DNA of 64,000 bases. Source: Microlunatus flavus (GTDB taxonomy: Bacteria; Actinomycetota; Actinomycetes; Propionibacteriales; Propionibacteriaceae). Location of the stretch: positions 130,521-194,520 of the forward strand of contig NZ_FOFA01000008.1 of assembly GCF_900110855.1 (NCBI RefSeq), in the 5' to 3' direction. The first letter of the stretch is position 1; each line of letters starts with the position of its first letter. The notes under the pieces were generated by a model. That model had not been told where the DNA came from. It did not search any database and worked only from the letters and a program-made list of their open reading frames with translations. A program made the position numbers and the translations under genes. Shown one piece after another: positions 16,727 to 24,838 of the stretch.

Positions 16727-17833
16727 ATGACCACGACGCCGCCCGACCCCGACGACGAGGGTGCCGACGCCGCCGAGGGCGGTCCGGACGGCGTGGACCG
16801 CCTGCTGCTCGCCGAGGCGGAGGCGTACGCCGACCGGCCCACCGCGGTCGTCGACGACGTCAGCGGTGCGCTGGTGGCGGGTCTGGCCGAGGTGCGCACG
16901 TTCTGCTGCGACTCGCTCGTCGACGAGCGGGTCGCCGCTGCCGCGGCGCCCGCCCTGGAGGCCGGCGGGTGGCTCGAGCCGGAGGTGTTCCGTGGAGCGC
17001 GGCTGGTGGTCGCACGGCTCCCCAAGAGCCTGGCCGCGCTCGACGAGCTGGCCGGGGCGGTCGCCGCGTACGCCGAGCCGGACGTCGTGCTGCTGGCGGG
17101 CGGGCTCGTGCGCCACCTCAACCGGAGCATGAACGAGGTCCTGGGGCAGCACTTCGGCGAGGTGCGGGCCAGCCTCGGACGGTTCAAGGCGCGCGCGCTG
17201 GTGGCCTCGGGGTCGCGCCCCTCGACCGCGTCCGCGTGGCCGCAGGAGGAGCACCACGCGGCCGAGGACCTGACGGTGCGCGCGCACGGCGGCGTGTTCG
17301 CGGGGACGGGGATCGACGTGGGCACCCGCGTGCTGCTCGGGGTGCTCGACCGGCTCCCGCAGGGTGCGGTGCGGGTGGCCGACCTGGGCAGCGGCAACGG
17401 CGTGCTCGCCGCCGCCGTCGCCCGGGCGCTGCCGCGGGCCGAGGTCCAGGGGTTCGACGTGTCGGCCGCCGCCGTCGCCTCGACGCGGGCCACGGCTGAG
17501 GCCAACGGGCTCGCGGACCGGGTGACGGCGCTGCGGGCCGACGGGCTGGGGCCGGTCGAGCCGCGCTCGCTCGACCTCGTGGTGTGCAACCCGCCGTTCC
17601 ACCGCGGGACCGCGCTGGACCGGACGACCACGCCGCGGCTGTTCGCCCAGGCGGGCGCCGCGCTCCGGCCCGGCGGGGAGCTGTGGACCGTCTGGAACAG
17701 CCACCTCCCCTACCTGCCGATGCTGCGCGCCCGGGTCGGGTCGACGTCGGTGGTCACGCAGACGCCGCGGTTCACGGTGACGCGGTCGCGGGTCCCGCAG
17801 AGCGGCGCGACCTGGGCCGCCGGCGGCGCCTGA
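16727..17833 (+). CDS. RlmG/RsmC-like rRNA guanine-N2 methyltransferase
   Basis: A 368-aa methyltransferase with two tandem MTase-like halves. The N-terminal half is degenerate, and the C-terminal half holds SAM motif I DLGSGNGVLAAAVA and the catalytic NPPFH motif near residue 287. This layout is that of RsmC/RlmG enzymes that methylate guanine N2 in rRNA. Which rRNA base is modified cannot be told. It ends before a shared hairpin with the convergent YhgE gene. Confidence 0.85.
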   Translation: MTTTPPDPDDEGADAAEGGPDGVDRLLLAEAEAYADRPTAVVDDVSGALVAGLAEVRTFCCDSLVDERVAAAAAPALEAGGWLEPEVFRGARLVVARLPKSLAALDELAGAVAAYAEPDVVLLAGGLVRHLNRSMNEVLGQHFGEVRASLGRFKARALVASGSRPSTASAWPQEEHHAAEDLTVRAHGGVFAGTGIDVGTRVLLGVLDRLPQGAVRVADLGSGNGVLAAAVARALPRAEVQGFDVSAAAVASTRATAEANGLADRVTALRADGLGPVEPRSLDLVVCNPPFHRGTALDRTTTPRLFAQAGAALRPGGELWTVWNSHLPYLPMLRARVGSTSVVTQTPRFTVTRSRVPQSGATWAAGGA

Positions 17834-17866
17834 CCCTGTCCTGCTGGACTCCCTCCCACCCCTTCT

Positions 17867-17931
17867 CCGGAAAGTGGTCGCTCCGGCGCTGCGACACGCC
17901 GTAGACGGGCCCGGGACCGACCACTTTCCGG
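17867..17931. terminator. Long-loop inverted repeat between convergent genes
   Basis: CCGGAAAGTGGTCG (17867-17880) and its complement (17918-17931) are 14-bp perfect arms around a 37-nt GC-rich loop. Imperfect pairing extends outward. The position between the convergent methyltransferase and YhgE genes fits a bidirectional terminator. Confidence 0.6.
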
Positions 17932-17959
17932 GAGAGGTGAGGGGCGGAGGAGCTGCGCG

Positions 17960-20122
17960 TCAGGGGGCGACGAGCGGCGGGTGCAGGTCCTTGACCCGGA
18001 ACCGTTGCCGCCGGCCGACCGTCACGACGGTCAGGGTGAGCGCCGCGAGGGCCATGCCGACGAGGACCGCGACGTCGCGGGCCAGGTGCGCGGCGAGGCC
18101 GCCCGACACCACCACCCGGAAGGCGTCGATGAGGTAGCTCATCGGCAGGAACGGGTGGATCGTGGCGAAGAAGCCGGGCAGGATCGCCGCCGGGTAGGTC
18201 CCGCCGGCCGCGGCCAGCTGCAGGATCAGCGCGACGAGCAGCAGGCTCGCGCCCACCGTCCCGAGGGCCGTCCGCATCAGGTGCGCGAAGGCGGAGAAGG
18301 CGATCGAGCCGAGCGTCACGACCCCGATGGCCAGGGCCGGGTGCTGCGGGTCGAGGCCGAGGGCCAGCCAGACCACGCCGAGCATCAGCCAGCCCGCGGC
18401 GACGGCGATCGCCCCGACGGGGGCCCAGCCGGCCAGGCCGAGGCGTACGGCGCTGGCCCGCCCGGCGAGCGCACGACCTGAGATCGGGCGCACGACCAGG
18501 AACGCGGAGATGCCGAACACCCACAGCGCGATCGAGAAGAACAGCGGCGCGAGGCCGCGGCCGTAGACGCCGGCCGCGTTGTCGACGGTCATCGAGACGT
18601 CGGCCGGGGACGACAGGACCTGCACCGCACGGCTCTGCTCGTCGGCGCTCGGGGACGGGATCCGGTCCTCGCCCTTCTGCAGCTGGGTCGCCAGCGTCTT
18701 GGAGCCGCTGTCGAGCTTGCCCAGGCCGGTGTGGAGGCTGGCCGCCCCGTCGGAGAGGTCGTGCAGCCCGGAGGCCAGCGACCCGGAACCGTCGCGGAGC
18801 TGGACCGCGCCGGTCGCGGCCGTCCCGATGCCGGTGTCGAGCCGCCGCGCGCCGGACTCGGCGCTGCCCAAGCCGCGGTCGAGCGTCTTCGCGCCGGAGG
18901 CCACGTCGTGGGCGCCGTCGTTCAGCCGGTCGAGGTCGCGGCTGGCCTTCCTCGCCTGAGCGGCCAGGTCGCCCGCGGACTGCACCAGCCGGTTGGCACG
19001 GTGCACCTGCGCGGCCCCCTCCTTGACGTCGCCGGCGATGACGTCGGCCTTGCCGGAGGCGTCCTCGACGCGCTGCCGGGCCCGCTGGAACGCCGGGTCG
19101 TCGGCGAGCTCCGGGTTGTCCTTCGCGAGCGAGTCGAGCGCGGCGTCGACGGTCGAGAGGTCGCTGCTGATGGACCCCGTACGCCCGGCCGCGGTCTGCG
19201 CGAGGTCGTCGAGCGCGTTCGCGGTGTCCTTGGTCTGCTGCTCCACCTTCGGCAGGTCGCGGGCGGCGACCTTCAGCACGGGCTGCACCTTGTCGTTCAG
19301 CTGCTGCGTGCCGTCGGCGACCTGCGCCGAGCCGTCGGCCAGGTCACCCGCGCCGGTGTGCAGCCGGTCGATCCCGGTGACGAGGTCCCCGGACCCCGCC
19401 TGGGCGGTCTGCAGGCCGCTCGCCAGCCGACCGGCGCCCGCGTGCAGGTCGTCGGCACCGCCCGCCGCGGTACGGGTGCCGTCGGCCAGCCGACCGGCGC
19501 CCTGGTTCGCGGAGGAAGCGCCGTCGTGCAGCCGGTCGGCCCCGTCGGCGGCGTCGGCGAGCCCGCTCCTGATCTTGGCGAGGTTCGCGAACACCGCGTC
19601 GAAGTAGCTGGCGGAGGCCGACTCGTCGACCGAGCGGGCGATGGCGTTCTGCGCGCTGTTGGTGATGCTGCCGATGACGAAGCCGTTGGCGTCGTTGCGC
19701 CGCAGCATGATCTTCGCCCGCTCCGGGTCGTCGCCCTGGCCGCTGACGAGGTCGCGCGAGAAGTCCGGCGGCACCGTGATCGCCAGGTAGTAGTCGCCCT
19801 CGCGGAGCCCGCGGTCGGCCTCGGCCGCCGTCACGTCGACGTAGTCGAAGGTGCGCTGGTCGTGCAGGTTCTCCACGAAGTCGTCGCCGGCGTGCACGTC
19901 GGTCTTGCCGTACGTCGTGCCCGCGTCCTCGTTCACCACGGCGACGGGCAGGCGGCCGAGCTTGCCGTAGGGGTCCCAGTTCGCGGCGAGGTAGATGGCG
20001 CCGTAGAGCAGCGGCACGATCAGCACGAACACCAGCGCCAGCCGCGGGAGGCGGCCCTTGAAGCGCTGCAGCTCGAAGCGGCCGAGCACAGGCAGGTGGG
20101 ACAGCGGGTTCTGCGGGGACAT
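17960..20122 (-). CDS. YhgE/Pip-family membrane protein
   Basis: A 720-aa membrane protein with one N-terminal helix (LALVFVLIVPLLYGAIYLA), a long extracytoplasmic region and about five C-terminal helices, as in the YhgE/Pip (phage infection protein) family. The extracellular part has the family-typical regular repeats of the form LxxGAxxLxxGL (about residues 200-500), which predict long coiled helices. VAVVNEDAGTTYGKTDVHAG is the conserved N-terminal block. It overlaps the ABC-like gene by one base and is under the divergent-type TetR upstream. Relatives are linked to envelope stress, lipid export or type VII secretion. Confidence 0.9.
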   Translation of the reverse strand: MSPQNPLSHLPVLGRFELQRFKGRLPRLALVFVLIVPLLYGAIYLAANWDPYGKLGRLPVAVVNEDAGTTYGKTDVHAGDDFVENLHDQRTFDYVDVTAAEADRGLREGDYYLAITVPPDFSRDLVSGQGDDPERAKIMLRRNDANGFVIGSITNSAQNAIARSVDESASASYFDAVFANLAKIRSGLADAADGADRLHDGASSANQGAGRLADGTRTAAGGADDLHAGAGRLASGLQTAQAGSGDLVTGIDRLHTGAGDLADGSAQVADGTQQLNDKVQPVLKVAARDLPKVEQQTKDTANALDDLAQTAAGRTGSISSDLSTVDAALDSLAKDNPELADDPAFQRARQRVEDASGKADVIAGDVKEGAAQVHRANRLVQSAGDLAAQARKASRDLDRLNDGAHDVASGAKTLDRGLGSAESGARRLDTGIGTAATGAVQLRDGSGSLASGLHDLSDGAASLHTGLGKLDSGSKTLATQLQKGEDRIPSPSADEQSRAVQVLSSPADVSMTVDNAAGVYGRGLAPLFFSIALWVFGISAFLVVRPISGRALAGRASAVRLGLAGWAPVGAIAVAAGWLMLGVVWLALGLDPQHPALAIGVVTLGSIAFSAFAHLMRTALGTVGASLLLVALILQLAAAGGTYPAAILPGFFATIHPFLPMSYLIDAFRVVVSGGLAAHLARDVAVLVGMALAALTLTVVTVGRRQRFRVKDLHPPLVAP

Positions 20123-20883
20123 CAGCGGTCTTCCTGGGGTGGAGCGAGGGGGACGAGCAGGGCGTCGGGGTGCGTGGCGCGGGCTTCGGTGGAGGTGGCG
20201 ACCACCGCGGGGCCGGCGGTGCCGCCGGTGCCGGTCGAGCCGCCGGCGAGCCGGACGAGCGCGTCGAGCAGGCGCCGCTGGTCGGTCAGGTCGAGGTCGG
20301 CGTCGAGGTCGTCGAGCACGACCAGCTCGGCGGGGCGGACGAGGGCGAGCGCGACGCACAGGGCGGTCACCTCGTACGCGGGGAGCTGCTCGACGAGGAG
20401 GGTGCGGTCGAGGCGCACGTCGAGGAGCTCCTCGGCCGCGACGAATGCGCGCTCGGCGGCGGCGGGCCGGACGCCGTCGAGCAGGGCGCGCTCGGCCACG
20501 GACTCCGCGACGCTGAGGCGCGCCTCCGGGACCACGAGCTCGGCCGCCCGGGCGACCGCGCTGGCGCGGCGGAGGTTCCGCAGGTCGCGCCGGCTGCGGA
20601 CGGGACGGCCGTGGTGACGCAGGAGGCCCGTCGTCCCCTGCATGCGGCCGCTGAGCGCGAGGAGCAGGCTCGAGCGGCCGGTTCCCGCGGGGCCCACGAG
20701 CAGCGTGACCCGACCGGGCTCGACGGCGAACGAGACGTCGGTGAACACCGGGCCCTCGGGCCCGACGAGCGAGAGGCCCTCGGCCTCGAGCAGCGGGGGC
20801 GGGGTGGGTCCGGGCTCGGGCTCGGGCGCGGGTACGGATGCGGGCTCGGTCTCGGTCTCGGGCTGCGGGACGGCGGCGGTCAC
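20122..20883 (-). CDS. Degenerate ABC-type ATP-binding protein partnered with YhgE
   Basis: A 253-aa protein with ABC-domain topology but altered motifs. Walker A reads GPAGTGRSS, with Arg in place of the invariant Lys. The LSGGQ signature is absent (LPAYEVTALCVALAL). Walker B is LVVLDDLDAD, with Asp for the catalytic Glu. An acidic Pro/Glu N-terminal tail precedes the domain. The GTG start overlaps the TetR stop by 4 bases and the gene overlaps YhgE by one base, so it is clearly expressed with both. It may be a non-hydrolysing structural subunit. The fold assignment is good; activity is doubtful. Confidence 0.78.
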   Translation of the reverse strand: MTAAVPQPETETEPASVPAPEPEPGPTPPPLLEAEGLSLVGPEGPVFTDVSFAVEPGRVTLLVGPAGTGRSSLLLALSGRMQGTTGLLRHHGRPVRSRRDLRNLRRASAVARAAELVVPEARLSVAESVAERALLDGVRPAAAERAFVAAEELLDVRLDRTLLVEQLPAYEVTALCVALALVRPAELVVLDDLDADLDLTDQRRLLDALVRLAGGSTGTGGTAGPAVVATSTEARATHPDALLVPLAPPQEDR

Positions 20884-21494
20884 GCGAGCATCCCCTCGAG
20901 GACGTGGGCGAAGAGCGCCTCGGCGAGCGGTCGGGGCATCGCCTCGGGCGCCGCGGCGCCCTCGACGCTGAGCGACTGCACGCAGGTGAGCAGCAGGGCC
21001 GCGGCGACCTCGAGGTCGAGGCCCTCGCGGAACGGCAGCTGTTCGGCGGCGCTGCGCAACGCCTCGGCCAGCTGGGCGCGCTGGGTCGTCCGCAGCGCGC
21101 CGTACACGTCGGCGAGCTCGGGCTGCTGCGTCGCGACGGTCCGGAACTCGGCGAGCAGCACCGGCCACCGTTCGCCGCGCAGCACGCTGTCGGCCAGGGC
21201 GTGGGCCATCGCGCGGGTGCGGGTCGCCGCGGGCGCCGAGGAGGCGGCGCCGAGCGTCTCGGCCACGGCCGCGACCACCGTCTCGGCGAAGTAGTCCTGC
21301 ACGGCGGCGACGAAGAGCTCCGGCTTGCCGCCGAAGTTCGAGTAGACGGCGCCCTTGGTGTAGCCCGCACGGGCGGCCACCTGGGCGACCGAGGTGCCGG
21401 CGTACCCGTGCTCGGCGAACTCGACGCCGGCCGCGCTGACGATCTGCTCGCGGACGTCGGCGCGCAGCGGGCGGACCCGGGGTGTGACGGTCAT
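20880..21494 (-). CDS. TetR-family repressor of the YhgE operon
   Basis: A 204-aa regulator with an N-terminal helix-turn-helix (VAARAGYTKGAVYSNFGGKPEL) and a variable ligand domain. It is the first gene of a three-gene operon (tetR, ABC-like, YhgE) joined by 4- and 1-base overlaps. Two palindromic sites directly upstream suggest autoregulation. The inducer is unknown. Confidence 0.9.
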   Translation of the reverse strand: MTVTPRVRPLRADVREQIVSAAGVEFAEHGYAGTSVAQVAARAGYTKGAVYSNFGGKPELFVAAVQDYFAETVVAAVAETLGAASSAPAATRTRAMAHALADSVLRGERWPVLLAEFRTVATQQPELADVYGALRTTQRAQLAEALRSAAEQLPFREGLDLEVAAALLLTCVQSLSVEGAAAPEAMPRPLAEALFAHVLEGMLA

Positions 21495-21506
21495 GGCGCT
21501 CCTTCC

Positions 21507-21551
21507 GATACCCAGAGTATCGAGAGGATCCGTTTCAGTACCACTGGTATC
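21507..21551. promoter_or_regulatory. Two TetR-type operators upstream of the YhgE operon
   Basis: GATACCCAGAGTATC (21507-21521) and GTACCACTGGTATC (21538-21551) are two related palindromes of the form RTACCnnnGGTAY. They lie 13-57 bp before the tetR start in an AT-richer promoter zone. Dimer pairs on both would allow tight autorepression. Confidence 0.7.
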
Positions 21552-21576
21552 GAGTGATCTCGCGCACCCCCGACGC

Positions 21577-21633
21577 CGAGCGGTAGGTTGCCGCGTCTCC
21601 CGCGCCCGAAAAGGCGCCGCAACCTACCGTTCG
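21577..21633. terminator. Inverted repeat downstream of ACC deaminase gene
   Basis: Arms at 21577-21595 and 21615-21633 pair at 17 of 19 positions around a 19-nt loop containing GAAAA. It lies downstream of the acdS stop and upstream of the tetR promoter, so a terminator for acdS is likely. Confidence 0.55.
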
Positions 21634-21697
21634 ACGGCAGGTCGAGGGGTGCGGAGCGGCGGTCGGGGTGCGGCGCTGCCGGGCGGGGTGGAGCGGT

Positions 21698-22720
21698 TCA
21701 GCCCGGGAAGAGGCTCGCGTACGCGTTGAGCGCCGGCTGGCCGCCGAGGTGGGCGTAGAGGACGGTCGAGTCGCGGCCGATCTCGCCGGAGGAGACGAGG
21801 TCGATCAGGCCGGCCATGGACTTCCCCTCGTAGACGGGGTCGATGATCATGGCCTCGAGGCGGCCGCTGAGCTTCATGGCCTCGATCGTCGAGTCGACGG
21901 GGACGCCGTACTCGTCGCCGGCCCAGCCCTCGAGCACGGTGATCTCGTCGTCGCGCAGCACCCGCTCGAGCCCGATCAGGTCGGCGGTGTGGCGCGCGAT
22001 GCGCCCGACCTGGTCGCGGGTCTTGTCGATCGTCGCGCTGGCGTCGATGCCGAGCACGCGGCGCGGCCGGCCGCCGGCGTCCTCGAGCGCCGCGAACCCG
22101 GCGATCATCCCGGCGTGCGTCGAGCCGGTGACCGTGCAGACGACGATCGTGTCGAAGAAGACGTCGAGCTCACGTTCCTGCTGCTCGACCTCGTACGCCC
22201 AGCCCGCGAACCCGAGCCCGCCGAGCGGGTGCTCCGAGGCGCCGGCCGGGATGCCGTACGGGGTGCCGCCGGCCTCCTCGACCTCGCGGAGCGCGTCGGT
22301 CCAGGACTGGCGGAGGCCGATGTCGAAGCCCGCGGCGTCGAGGCGGGAGTCGGCGCCCATGACGCGGGAGAGCAGGAGGTTGCCGACGTCGGTGTAGCCG
22401 GGCTCGTCCCAGTTGACCCAGTGCTCCTGCACGAGGCGGCACCCGAGGCCGAGGTGCGCGGCGACGGCGGCGACCTGGCGGGTGTGGTTCGACTGGTATC
22501 CGCCGATGGAGACGAGCGTGTCGGCGCCCGAGGCGAGCACGTCGGGGACGATGTACTCGAGCTTGCGGGTCTTGTTGCCCCCGTACGCGAGCCCGCTGCT
22601 GACGTCCTCGCGCTTGGCCCAGACCTGCGCGCCGCCGAGGTGCTCCGTCAGCCGCCGCAGCGGGTGGACGGGGCTCGGCCCGAAGGTCAGCGGGTAGCGC
22701 GCGAAGTCGGCGAGGCTCAT
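21698..22720 (-). CDS. acdS: 1-Aminocyclopropane-1-carboxylate deaminase
   Basis: PLP enzyme of 340 aa that would cleave ACC, the plant ethylene precursor, to 2-oxobutyrate and ammonia. It carries the PLP lysine in [10 protein letters not shown], the SN pair in [10 protein letters not shown], and the DPVYEGKSM block. The Tyr-Glu pair there separates true ACC deaminases from D-cysteine desulfhydrase relatives. The start at [17 protein letters not shown] matches family N-termini; an ATG 18 bases upstream is less likely. A complex palindromic element lies 40 bp upstream. Presence fits a soil or plant-associated life. Confidence 0.9.
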   Translation of the reverse strand: MSLADFARYPLTFGPSPVHPLRRLTEHLGGAQVWAKREDVSSGLAYGGNKTRKLEYIVPDVLASGADTLVSIGGYQSNHTRQVAAVAAHLGLGCRLVQEHWVNWDEPGYTDVGNLLLSRVMGADSRLDAAGFDIGLRQSWTDALREVEEAGGTPYGIPAGASEHPLGGLGFAGWAYEVEQQERELDVFFDTIVVCTVTGSTHAGMIAGFAALEDAGGRPRRVLGIDASATIDKTRDQVGRIARHTADLIGLERVLRDDEITVLEGWAGDEYGVPVDSTIEAMKLSGRLEAMIIDPVYEGKSMAGLIDLVSSGEIGRDSTVLYAHLGGQPALNAYASLFPG

Positions 22721-22757
22721 GGCCGCACTCTGCCCCACTGGCTGGTCACGTCTGTCA

Positions 22758-22868
22758 CAGGTTTTTCACGTTCACGTGAAAAACCAGCACTGACCGCAGC
22801 AGATCTGCTGCGGTCAGTACGAGGTTCGTACGGTCTCCGCGGAGCTTCACGTGAACGTGAAGAACCTG
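22758..22868. repeat. 111-bp nested palindromic element
   Basis: Outer arms of 23 nt (22758-22780 and 22846-22868) are complementary at 22 of 23 positions. Each arm contains TTCACGTGAA (22771-22780 and 22846-22855), and each end can also fold on itself (22760-22785; 22845-22862). Inside lie a 30-bp perfect palindrome (22789-22818, centred on AGATCT), GTACG/CGTAC (22817-22831) and CTCCGCGGAG (22835-22844). It sits between the stop of the PNPOx gene and the start of acdS, both on the minus strand. It may act as a terminator, an attenuator, paired operators or a small mobile repeat. Confidence 0.85.
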
Positions 22869-22911
22869 AGGCCACCGTGACCGGGGCTGCACCCCCGGCA
22901 GGAACCGCGAC

Positions 22912-23394
22912 CTAGAGGTCGAGCTTCTTGACCTCGGTGCCCTCGTACGGCTCGCCGGTGGCCTTGGCCTTCACGAAGCTGAAGATCGTCGCCACGCGGC
23001 CGCCGGGGGTGTCCCAGTACTCCGCGGACTCGCTGTCGACGTGCAGCAGGGCCACGTTCGCGTCCTCGGGGCCCTGCGGGAGCCAGGCCTCGACGCCGGC
23101 GTTCCAGAGCTGCTTCTTCTTGGCGACGTCGTCGACGACCGTGGCGGTGCCGCTGATCGAGACCCAGGTGTCGGCCGAGCTCAGCGCGACGCCGACGTGC
23201 GGGTTGGCGGCGACGTTGCGCACGATGTTGGAGTCGCGCTCGGTGAAGAAGTAGAGCGAGCCGTCGGCCTCGACGGCCTGCTGCGCCATCGGCCGGGCGG
23301 CGAAGGCGCCGTCCTCCTCGACCGTGGTGAGCATGGCGATCTTGATGTCCTTGGTCAGGTCGACCAGCTTGGCGATCTCGTCCGGGGTGGCCAT
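22912..23394 (-). CDS. Pyridoxamine 5'-phosphate oxidase-like protein (general stress protein 26 type)
   Basis: A 160-aa split-barrel flavin-binding protein of the PNPOx-like family. The N-terminal MATPDEIAKLVDLTKDIKIAM and the central GSLYFFTERDSNIVRNVAANP segment resemble Bacillus general stress protein 26 and related F420/FMN proteins. It is not the vitamin B6 biosynthetic PdxH, which is longer. It is monocistronic, with a good AGAGGAATGCCGCC-type leader. The cellular substrate is unknown. Confidence 0.85.
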   Translation of the reverse strand: MATPDEIAKLVDLTKDIKIAMLTTVEEDGAFAARPMAQQAVEADGSLYFFTERDSNIVRNVAANPHVGVALSSADTWVSISGTATVVDDVAKKKQLWNAGVEAWLPQGPEDANVALLHVDSESAEYWDTPGGRVATIFSFVKAKATGEPYEGTEVKKLDL

Positions 23395-23492
23395 GGCGGC
23401 ATTCCTCTCGTCGGTCCTGCGGGAAGTTCGTCATCGACGCTACCCACCGCCCCGGCGCCACCGGTCGCCCAGGTGCCGCCTAGCCTCGCGGC

Positions 23493-24497
23493 GTGCGACT
23501 CCTGGTGCTGGGCGGCGGCGGTTTCCTCGGCTACCACGTCGTGACGGCGGCGCTGGCCGCCGGGCACGAGGTGACCGTGCTCAGCCGCTCGGGCACGGCC
23601 CCGGTCGAGGGCGTCGACGTGGTCACGGGCGACCGGCAGGGGGACCTGTCGGGCCTGCGCGGCCGGGAGTGGGACGCGGCGTTCGACACGTTCAACGACA
23701 CCGACGACGGCGCCCCCGCGATCGCCGCGACGGCGGGTCTGCTGGCGGGCTCGGTCGGCACGTACGGCTACGTCTCCGGCATGAGCGTGTACGCCCCCAC
23801 CGGTCCGGACGTGCCGGACGAGACCGCGCCTGTGCGGACGGCCGGGCTCGAGACCGACCGCCTCCAGGAACGTTCGCTGGCCAAGCTCGCGGGCGAGGCC
23901 GCCGTGCGCGAGCGGTTCGGGGAGCAGTCGTTCTTCCCCCGGGTCGGGATCATGGTCGGCCCGCGCTCGACGCGCTACACCTACTGGCCCGTCCGGATCG
24001 CCGGCGCGGTCAACGGCTCCCTGGGGCAGACCGTCCTCGTCGCCGGCGACCTGGACCGGCCGGTGCAGTACTCCGACGCCCGCAGCATCGCCGCCTGGTG
24101 CGTACGGATGCTCGCCGAGGGTCGGGGCGGCACCTACAACACGGTCGGCCCGGGCCGTCCGGACACGCTGCGCGCGGTGCTCGACGCGTGCGCGGTCGCG
24201 GCGGGCGCGGGCTCGCTCGACGACCTCGACACGGTCGTCGCACCGGAGGACCTGATGCGGCGCAAGCTCCTCGGGATCGACGAGGAGGAGCGGCCGCTCT
24301 GGTTCCCGGAGGACCAGATCCCGCAGCTCGCGATCGACTCGTCCAAGGCCCTCGCGGCGGGGCTGACGTTCTCGACGCCGCTCGAGCTCGCCACCGACAC
24401 GCTGGCCTGGGCGCGCGACGCCGACGAGGCGGCGCTCACCGACGGAACCTTCGCCCGCCTGGAACCCGCGCTGGTCGACCTCGTCGGCCGGCACTGA
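23493..24497 (+). CDS. NAD-dependent epimerase/dehydratase family protein
   Basis: A 334-aa extended short-chain dehydrogenase-like protein starting with GTG. The nucleotide motif is LGGGGFLGYHV near the N-terminus, and the region GTYGYVSGMSVYAP holds the Ser-Tyr part, although a canonical YxxxK is not obvious. The C-terminal part resembles isoflavone-reductase/RNA-binding CSP41-like epimerases. The substrate is unknown; the fold assignment is firm. Confidence 0.8.
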   Translation: MRLLVLGGGGFLGYHVVTAALAAGHEVTVLSRSGTAPVEGVDVVTGDRQGDLSGLRGREWDAAFDTFNDTDDGAPAIAATAGLLAGSVGTYGYVSGMSVYAPTGPDVPDETAPVRTAGLETDRLQERSLAKLAGEAAVRERFGEQSFFPRVGIMVGPRSTRYTYWPVRIAGAVNGSLGQTVLVAGDLDRPVQYSDARSIAAWCVRMLAEGRGGTYNTVGPGRPDTLRAVLDACAVAAGAGSLDDLDTVVAPEDLMRRKLLGIDEEERPLWFPEDQIPQLAIDSSKALAAGLTFSTPLELATDTLAWARDADEAALTDGTFARLEPALVDLVGRH

Positions 24498-24543
24498 GGA
24501 GATCGGAGGCGATCCGACCGCGTCCACCCGGCCCGATCTCCTC
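24496..24543. terminator. Inverted repeat between convergent genes
   Basis: GAGGAGATCGG (24496-24506) and its complement (24533-24543) form an 11-bp stem around a 26-nt loop. It overlaps the stop codon of the epimerase gene and precedes the stop of the convergent small gene, so a bidirectional terminator is likely. Confidence 0.6.
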
Positions 24544-24555
24544 CGACGGGTGGGC

Positions 24556-24804
24556 TCAGTCCTCGCGGACGATGAACAGCCGGTAGATCCGGGCGTCCAG
24601 CGACGTGGGCGACGTCGGCGTGATGTCGGTCGCGACCCGCGCGTCGTAGTAGTCGACGCAGGAGGAGACGATCCGGTAGCCCTGGCGGTCGAGGTACGCG
24701 AACACCGCCGACCAGCCCTCCAGCGGCTCGTGGTCGGGCACCTTGGCCGTCCACACGTGGCGGTCCAGGTCGAACCCGACGATCAGCATCCCGTTGCTCG
24801 GCAC
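24556..24804 (-). CDS. Conserved-looking hypothetical small protein
   Basis: An 82-aa protein beginning VPSNGMLIVGFDLDRHVWTA. It has alternating beta-type hydrophobic residues and a central WSAVFAYLDRQGYRIVSSCVDYYDA segment, followed by a basic RIYRLFIVRED end. The GTG at 24804 and the ATG at 24789 are both possible starts. No domain is recognised; the balanced composition and the convergent terminator support a real gene. Confidence 0.6.
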   Translation of the reverse strand: MPSNGMLIVGFDLDRHVWTAKVPDHEPLEGWSAVFAYLDRQGYRIVSSCVDYYDARVATDITPTSPTSLDARIYRLFIVRED

Positions 24805-24838
24805 GCGCCCATCCTGCCGCCCGTGCCTGAGCGCCGCG

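Noticed and set aside
17960-21370. A single 1136-residue minus-strand protein
   Set aside because: The upstream part is out of frame with the real ABC-like and TetR genes. The YhgE protein starts at 20122 with a one-base overlap to its partner.
21698-22720. D-cysteine desulfhydrase instead of ACC deaminase
   Set aside because: The Tyr-Glu pair in DPVYEGKSM and the N-terminal [10 protein letters not shown] block favour true ACC deaminase. Biochemistry would settle it.
22912-23461. A longer minus-strand protein antisense in frame to the PNPOx gene
   Set aside because: Low-complexity Arg/Gly/His content typical of shadow frames in GC-rich DNA.
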